Of a stretch of 64,000 nt of DNA, positions 59,170 through 64,000 are shown one piece after another. Source of the stretch: Bacillus mycoides (GTDB taxonomy: Bacteria > Bacillota > Bacilli > Bacillales > Bacillaceae_G). The notes beneath the pieces were generated by a model. That model ran no database searches. It was given only the letters and a program-made list of their open reading frames with translations, and had not been told where the DNA came from. The stretch lies in NCBI RefSeq assembly GCF_001757995.1, contig NZ_LXLV01000009.1:124001-188000 (forward strand), in the 5' to 3' direction. The translations under genes and the position numbers were made by a program. Position 1 is the first letter of the stretch. Each line of letters begins with the position of its first letter.

Positions 59170-60414
59170 ATGGATCAGGAAAAAAATACTGTTAATGGGA
59201 AAGCAAATCGGTCGATTGTATACATAAAAAGAACAATCATTCTAGCCCTACTACTGTCACTTGTATATTTCATGTATACAAAAATTGTTGCGCATAATAA
59301 AAAAGAGGAAACTTTAAAAGCAGCAGCAGAAATGAAGAAGCAAGAAGAGTTGAAAAAGAAAGAAGAAGAAAAAAAGAAGCAAGAAGCACAAAAACAAAAA
59401 GAGCAGGAAGAACAAGTGAAACAAGCGCAAGCTATAGAGCAGCCTGCTGAAGGACCGCCTCAAGAAATTAATGAAAACGCTCAATTGGATCAATATTTAC
59501 AAAACGCAGGATTTAGTGGAACAGCTGTTATTGTGAAGAACGGAAAAGTTCTTTTGAATAAAGGATACGGTATGGCGAACAAAGAGAAGCAAGTACCGAA
59601 TAATTCAGAAACGACCTTTTATATTGGCTCTATTTCAAAGGCATTTGTAGCGACTGCTATTATGCAATTAAAAGATCAAAATAAATTACAAGTAGAGGAT
59701 ACGGTTGCAAAGTATATTCCAGATTTTCCTCAAGGTAATAGCATTCAGCTAAAACATTTATTAACACATACATCAGGGATTCCAGAATATGAGCAGGGAA
59801 CAGAAGATATCTCTCATGAAGAGTTGATAAAACGGATAGGAAACCAAAAGCGTATTGCAGGCCCAGGAGAGAAATGGAAGTATTCAGATTCGAACTACTC
59901 TATACTCGCCTACATTGCCGAGAAAGTAAGTGGACAACCACTAGAAGAATATATTAAACAACATATTTTTGCAACTGCTGGTATGAAGCATTCTGGTTTT
60001 GGTAAAGCGTTAGAGCAAACAAGGTTCCCATCAACAGGTTATAAAATAGTGAATAACAACATGACAACACCTAATATTCCGAGCATGTCACAATTATATG
60101 GTTGTGGTGATATATATACAAGCGCGCATGATCTATATTTATTTAATGAAGCGCTATTCTCTGGAAAATTAATTTCAAAAGAGAGTTATGATCAAATGTT
60201 TACAGCCGTGAAAAAGGATTACGGATTTGGCTGGTATGTAGATCCAGGCAGTTATTCAAATCACGGTGTAATGCCAGGTTGGAATTGCTTAAATGGATTT
60301 AGTAAAAACGGAAGTGTGTATGTCGTTTTATTATCAAACATTCAAAATAACATTAAATCATTTGGTAAAGTGAATAACGACATTTATACGATGTTGCGAA
60401 ATATTGAAGTGTAA
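59170..60414 (+). CDS. Membrane-anchored serine hydrolase of the beta-lactamase/PBP4* family
   Basis: 414 residues. A cytoplasmic N-terminal tail, one transmembrane helix (IILALLLSLVYFMYTKIVAH), a Lys/Glu/Gln-rich coiled coil (residues ~48-90) and a class C-like beta-lactamase fold. Active-site Ser-x-x-Lys in FYIGSISKAFVATAIMQ (~155), Tyr-x-Asn in YSDSNYSILAYIAEK (~245), and HGVMPGWNC as the third-motif region. Probably a D-alanyl peptidase or esterase on the outside of the membrane. AAGGGGAAAAAGG precedes the ATG. Not a proven beta-lactamase. Confidence 0.85.
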   Translation: MDQEKNTVNGKANRSIVYIKRTIILALLLSLVYFMYTKIVAHNKKEETLKAAAEMKKQEELKKKEEEKKKQEAQKQKEQEEQVKQAQAIEQPAEGPPQEINENAQLDQYLQNAGFSGTAVIVKNGKVLLNKGYGMANKEKQVPNNSETTFYIGSISKAFVATAIMQLKDQNKLQVEDTVAKYIPDFPQGNSIQLKHLLTHTSGIPEYEQGTEDISHEELIKRIGNQKRIAGPGEKWKYSDSNYSILAYIAEKVSGQPLEEYIKQHIFATAGMKHSGFGKALEQTRFPSTGYKIVNNNMTTPNIPSMSQLYGCGDIYTSAHDLYLFNEALFSGKLISKESYDQMFTAVKKDYGFGWYVDPGSYSNHGVMPGWNCLNGFSKNGSVYVVLLSNIQNNIKSFGKVNNDIYTMLRNIEV

Positions 60415-60444
60415 AAGACTATCCCTTTTGGATAGTCTTTTTTG
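60412..60444 (+). terminator. Terminator
   Basis: AAAAGACTATCC, loop CTTTT, GGATAGTCTTTTTT. Confidence 0.85.
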
Positions 60445-60607
60445 TATTGAGAAAATATATCCCCGATTATTAATTAATGTAATACAAAAATAATGAATAT
60501 GTTCTAGAAAATGTATGTCTTACCTATCACAAAAAAAGCCGCTTTGTATACATTAAGATGTATGGATGTTATTTTTTATACTTTAAAAATAATAGGAGGA
60601 GAAGCGT

Positions 60608-61009
60608 ATGTGTCTGTTCAGAAAATATTGGCACAAATTATCCAGACTGTTTAATAGACAATTAGGTTATTTTTTAGATGACAAGTTACTGCCTGCTGTG
60701 GAACGACTTTTATTTTCGCAAAACTTCGCGAGATTTATTCAAAGAAATTCTAAGCAAGCTACGGAAGAGTTTATAGAATCAAGTCAATTTCAATCTATTA
60801 TTTGTAACATTTTAAAAGAATGCAATACATCACCTTTTAAGGAAATTGCAAAGCAATATTTAGGGAAAAACGTAGAAATTACTGTGACGGTTGGACAGTT
60901 AACAGGTGTTATTGTAGCAGTTGGTGACGATTTCTTAACGCTGCAAGAAGGAATAGGAACAGAAGTTTTATTACCATTTACAAGTATTATATCAATGAAA
61001 GAAGTGTAA
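60608..61009 (+). CDS. Small protein with N-terminal helices and C-terminal barrel-like domain
   Basis: 133 residues. The first ~85 are amphipathic/helical (YWHKLSRLFNRQLGYFLDDK), and the C terminus (LGKNVEITVTVGQLTGVIVA VGDDFLTLQ then GTEVLLPFTSIISM) looks like a small beta-barrel of the KOW/SH3-like or DUF2642 type found in Bacillus spore-coat proteins. AGGAGGAG precedes the ATG. It is followed 16 bases later by a related 64-aa protein. Function unknown; a spore-surface role is an inference from similarity of pattern. Confidence 0.65.
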   Translation: MCLFRKYWHKLSRLFNRQLGYFLDDKLLPAVERLLFSQNFARFIQRNSKQATEEFIESSQFQSIICNILKECNTSPFKEIAKQYLGKNVEITVTVGQLTGVIVAVGDDFLTLQEGIGTEVLLPFTSIISMKEV

Positions 61010-61025
61010 GAAAGGAGACTTATAT

Positions 61026-61220
61026 ATGTTATTTACTGATGAATTGCGTAACCATGTTGGTGAATTAGTGCAAGTTGTGACAGCTGTTGAAATTATAGCA
61101 GGTATTCTTTTATCTGTTACGGACGGGGCAGTAAGCGTTCGTACATCTCCTTCTTATGGACCACCTGAAGATGTACTTGTGCGTATTCCTATTATTGCTT
61201 ATGTTCGCTTGGAAGGGTAA
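61026..61220 (+). CDS. Small barrel-like protein, related to the C terminus of its upstream neighbour
   Basis: 64 residues: MLFTDELRNHVGELVQVVTA, then VEIIAGILLSVTDGAVSVRT and VLVRIPIIAYVRLEG. The GELV/V(E/A)I..GxLxxVxDxxxxV..P.I...R pattern parallels the last 45 residues of the preceding protein, so they may be paralogous domains. AAAGGAG precedes the ATG. It lies 13 bases before the glycosyltransferase gene. Confidence 0.65.
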   Translation: MLFTDELRNHVGELVQVVTAVEIIAGILLSVTDGAVSVRTSPSYGPPEDVLVRIPIIAYVRLEG

Positions 61221-61233
61221 GAGTGATACAAGT

Positions 61234-62781
61234 ATGAGAATATCAGTTGTTATTCCAGCGCATAATGAAGCAAGTACTTTATCACAAGTTTTAGTAGAAG
61301 TGGAGAAGCTGAAGCCGTATGAAATTATTGTAGTAGATAATGGATCGACAGATGGAACGAAGGAAGTCGCATTACAGCATAGTTGCCATGTAATTTATTA
61401 TAAACATTCTCTTGGTAATGATGTAGGAAGGGCAATTGGAGCTAGAGAAGCAAAAGGTGAAATTGTATTGTTTTTAGATGGTGACATCGTCATTGATAGT
61501 AAAGAACTACAACGTTTCGTGAAAGGAATTCAGCAGGGGCATCAAATTGTTGTGAATAATTTAACATGGTCTGTTTATTTAAAGATTAGACCACACTATA
61601 CGACAGTTGGAAAATTCATGTTGAATCGTTATTTGAATAAAAAAGAGCTTGTTGTTGGTTCTTTAATCGCAATTCCACATGCGATGAATCGGGATGTTAT
61701 TGAGAATCTTGGGTGGTGGAATTTAGCAGATCCAGCACTATTTCAAGCGATGGTGATGTCTAGAGGAGTAGATATTGCCGATATGGCTTCGGTCGATGTA
61801 ATTCACACGAATAAGGTTCGTCCTGTGCATACGGGTACATCACCTGGTTCTCCTTATCCGAAAGCGACTAGTCGTATTATGGGTGATCATTTGCGTGCTT
61901 TGCAATACGTAACCGAAACATATGGTAAACGCGGCGGTTTTTCGGAGGGAAACAGGGATAGAGAGTTTATAGGGAAGTATAAACCAGTTTTATTACAAAA
62001 GGAAAAAGCGAAATACAGTGCGATTATACCAGTATCAGAAGAAAAAATGACTATAAGATCTGTTATACAAGAAGTGAAAAAAGCAGGTATAGATGAAATT
62101 ATAGTTGTTGCGAATGGGGCGGATGTGGAGACAATTAAACAAGCAAAACTAGAGAATGTTATTGTCCTTGAATTTTCAAAAGCACTTGGGCACAATGTGG
62201 CAAGAGCAATAGGAGCCATGCATGCTACGGCTGATATTTATTTATTTTTAGATGGTGATTTTGTGATTGATGCGAAAGACCTAGTTCCATTTTTACGTGC
62301 TGTAGAAGATGGAAATGATGTTGCGTTAAATGACTTACAATGCTTATTGGATATGTTTCATCCTACAGATCCAATTAGTATGGGGAAATATTTCGTGAAT
62401 TTGGTAGCAAAACGACCAGACTTATGGAACAACTCATTAACGGCAGTACCACATGCTATGCATAAAAAAGTAATAGAGAAGATTGGATACGAGGCCCTCG
62501 TTATTCCACCGTTAGCTCAAATGAAAGCTATTTTAGCTGATTTTTCTATAAGAGCAATAGATTTTGTTGATGTTATAAAACCGAACCGTATACGTCCAGA
62601 ACAACACGGGTTTGTAAACGGACGAATTCCTGCATTTGATCGTATTTTCGGAGATCAGCTTGAGGCGATTGCTTATTTATTACAGCATACAGACGAGCGC
62701 GGAAGTTTTACAGATGGAGAAAGGGATAGAGATATAATACTACAATTGAGAAGGGAAGAAGAGAATATAGATGAATGCTAG
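61234..62781 (+). CDS. Bifunctional-looking glycosyltransferase with two GT2 domains in tandem
   Basis: 515 residues. The first GT-A domain ([40 protein letters not shown]) is canonical. A second starts near residue 265 ([40 protein letters not shown]) with a degraded nucleotide-binding loop. Both halves share ARAIGA or GRAIGA and the block [14 protein letters not shown] versus [14 protein letters not shown]. The last residues overlap the next gene by 11 bases. It probably builds a surface polysaccharide. ATG 61234 is chosen from homology of the N terminus; the frame opens earlier but lacks GT sequence. Confidence 0.83.
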   Translation: MRISVVIPAHNEASTLSQVLVEVEKLKPYEIIVVDNGSTDGTKEVALQHSCHVIYYKHSLGNDVGRAIGAREAKGEIVLFLDGDIVIDSKELQRFVKGIQQGHQIVVNNLTWSVYLKIRPHYTTVGKFMLNRYLNKKELVVGSLIAIPHAMNRDVIENLGWWNLADPALFQAMVMSRGVDIADMASVDVIHTNKVRPVHTGTSPGSPYPKATSRIMGDHLRALQYVTETYGKRGGFSEGNRDREFIGKYKPVLLQKEKAKYSAIIPVSEEKMTIRSVIQEVKKAGIDEIIVVANGADVETIKQAKLENVIVLEFSKALGHNVARAIGAMHATADIYLFLDGDFVIDAKDLVPFLRAVEDGNDVALNDLQCLLDMFHPTDPISMGKYFVNLVAKRPDLWNNSLTAVPHAMHKKVIEKIGYEALVIPPLAQMKAILADFSIRAIDFVDVIKPNRIRPEQHGFVNGRIPAFDRIFGDQLEAIAYLLQHTDERGSFTDGERDRDIILQLRREEENIDEC

Positions 62782-64000
62782 TAGTAAAGTAACCATTATT
62801 GGATTAGGATATGTTGGCCTTCCTTTAGCGGTCCTTTTTGCAGAAAGAGGACATGCTGTACTTGGATTAGATAAGGATACTAGAAAAATAGAATCAATTA
62901 TAAAAGGAGAAAGTTATATTCCTGATGTGTCTTCTAAAGTATTACAAGGCTTAATAAACGAAAGAAGATTAATAGTGAATACACCAGATAAAGGTGTTGC
63001 GGATTTTAAGCGTAGCGAATATGTCATTGTGACCGTGCCAACCCCAATTAATGAGCAGAAAGAACCAGATTTAAGTGCCCTCATTTCAGCCTCCCATTAT
63101 ATACAACAAAACCTTCAAAAAGGACAAACCTTCATTTTTGAAAGCTCCACATATCCAGGTACACTGGAGGAAGTTATCATTCCTATTATTTCTCAAACAG
63201 GTAAAAAGGTAGGAGAAGATTATTATATTGGCTATTCACCAGAGCGAATTGACCCAGCAAATAGCCAGTATTCAGTCCAAACTATTCCAAAAGTTATTAG
63301 TGGACAAACCGAGCAGTGTAAACAAAAAGTGCAGGATTTGTATAGCACTATATTTGATGTAGTTGTTCCAGTTAGCTCCCCGAAAGTAGCAGAGATGTGT
63401 AAGCTATTTGAAAATATTCAGCGCTTAGTTAATATTTCATTAGTAAATGAGTTAAATATACTTTGTGAAAGTTTGAATATTAATTTTTATGAGGTACTTG
63501 AAGCAGCATCTACAAAACCGTTTGGATTTACTCCGTATTGGCCAGGACCAGGAATAGGGGGACATTGTATACCGGTAGACCCTTTATATTTTCAATGGAG
63601 AATAAAAAAGAGTGGAGCAATTAGTCAATTAATTGAGGCGGCCCATGTAATTAATGAAGAAATGCCAGAGAAAATAATTGGGAAAGTAAAAAGTGTGGTG
63701 CAATCACCCGCAACGGTTTTAATTGTAGGGATTGCGTATAAGAAAGATGTAAATGATTTGAGAGAATCACCAGCGTTGCCAATTGTTCAATTATTAATAA
63801 AAGAAGGATACAAGATAGAATATCATGATCCGTATATTTCTACAGCGGAAATTGGAGATACACTATATCAATCTGTTCCATTAGATGAACAAAGAATTAA
63901 ACAAGCAGATTGTATTGTAATTGTAACGGATCACTCTAGTATCGATTGGGATCTTTTTAAAGGGATTGAGCGATTAATAGATACTCGTGGAATCGTAAAG
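62771..64000 (+). CDS. UDP-sugar 6-dehydrogenase (UDP-GlcNAc/UDP-ManNAc type), 3' truncated
   Basis: 410 codons are visible and the frame is open at the window end. Rossmann motif [20 protein letters not shown] (residue 7 on), [17 protein letters not shown] and the catalytic Cys in [13 protein letters not shown] (about residue 262). This belongs to the WbpA/WecC/TuaD family that makes uronic acid sugars from UDP-GlcNAc, UDP-ManNAc or UDP-glucose. It overlaps the glycosyltransferase gene, so both are translated together and probably serve one polysaccharide locus continuing downstream. Confidence 0.92.
   Translation, partial: MNASSKVTIIGLGYVGLPLAVLFAERGHAVLGLDKDTRKIESIIKGESYIPDVSSKVLQGLINERRLIVNTPDKGVADFKRSEYVIVTVPTPINEQKEPDLSALISASHYIQQNLQKGQTFIFESSTYPGTLEEVIIPIISQTGKKVGEDYYIGYSPERIDPANSQYSVQTIPKVISGQTEQCKQKVQDLYSTIFDVVVPVSSPKVAEMCKLFENIQRLVNISLVNELNILCESLNINFYEVLEAASTKPFGFTPYWPGPGIGGHCIPVDPLYFQWRIKKSGAISQLIEAAHVINEEMPEKIIGKVKSVVQSPATVLIVGIAYKKDVNDLRESPALPIVQLLIKEGYKIEYHDPYISTAEIGDTLYQSVPLDEQRIKQADCIVIVTDHSSIDWDLFKGIERLIDTRGIVK

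Noticed and set aside
1-64000. CRISPR arrays, tRNA/rRNA genes, insertion sequences and prophage genes
   Set aside because: None was found on reading both strands. The only repeats are bcr1 copies, the coding arrays in the surface protein gene and the palindromes reported.

Overview
The window is AT-rich, low-GC Gram-positive DNA with strong AGGAGG-type ribosome binding sites. It most likely comes from the chromosome of a Bacillus cereus group strain (cereus/thuringiensis/anthracis type). Support comes from bcr1 repeats (a family known only from this group), blocks of genes in Bacillus subtilis order (yceC-H, yfkK-J-I-H, yfkE-D-AB, pdaA-yfjP-rlmD) and a RocR/sigma-54 locus. No rRNA, tRNA, CRISPR array, transposase or prophage was seen. 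The identifications rest on recalled family motifs, lengths and gene order, not on a database search.

Layout. 0-0.5 kb: the 3' end of a large gene whose product ends in a thioester-reductase domain. 0.5-3.6 kb: a TPP riboswitch followed by a thiamine-precursor ABC transporter operon (thiamine-binding protein, thiX, thiY, thiZ). 3.6-5.5 kb: an ABC-F ATPase behind a leader with two short ORFs and a terminator, the layout of ribosome-mediated attenuation. 6.1-9.6 kb: DUF1992 protein, thioredoxin-like protein, Gly/Cys-tailed membrane peptide, a self-regulated TetR/MFS efflux pair and a small Xre regulator. 9.7-12.8 kb: UMF1-type MFS transporter, alkaline-phosphatase-superfamily enzyme, small membrane protein. 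12.9-14.6 kb: T-box leader and archaeal/eukaryotic-type prolyl-tRNA synthetase. 14.7-16.6 kb: repeat-rich surface protein with an LPNTA sorting signal, and a ROK kinase. 16.7-22.3 kb: tellurite/stress operon (three TerD paralogues, TerC, YceG, TelA). 22.4-29.6 kb: calcium P-type ATPase, yfkK/J/I/H block, ZosA-like metal P-type ATPase.

29.8-38.3 kb is an accessory-looking stretch carrying four of the six bcr1 repeats. It holds transporters, lysoplasmalogenase, HrgC-like protein, signal peptidase I, a 922-residue TPR/degenerate dynamin-like protein, DedA, a half-size EamA protein, a small BH0509-type protein and a pyridoxamine-phosphate-oxidase-fold protein. It separates the yfkK-H block from yfkE-yfkD-yfkAB at 38.4-41.6 kb. 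41.7-48.1 kb: SE1561-type protein, class I fumarase, PdaA, DNA glycosylase, RlmD, a TruA and a DUF4064 protein. 48.5-53.8 kb: RocR divergent from a sigma-54 promoter that drives a lipoyl-like small protein and an amino-acid permease, then an M20 deacetylase. 53.9-60.4 kb: Xre-DUF1232 regulator divergent from YtaF, small proteins, glutaminase GlsA, a PTS EIICB with a cre box, and a membrane-anchored serine beta-lactamase-fold protein. 60.6-64 kb: two small beta-barrel-like proteins, a glycosyltransferase with two GT2 domains and a UDP-sugar dehydrogenase that runs off the window, suggesting a surface-polysaccharide locus.

The most interesting points are the ABC-F attenuator-like leader, bcr1 insertions that supply the last codons and stop of two genes, the degenerate GTPase, the lipoyl-domain-like peptide behind the sigma-54 promoter, and the internally duplicated glycosyltransferase.
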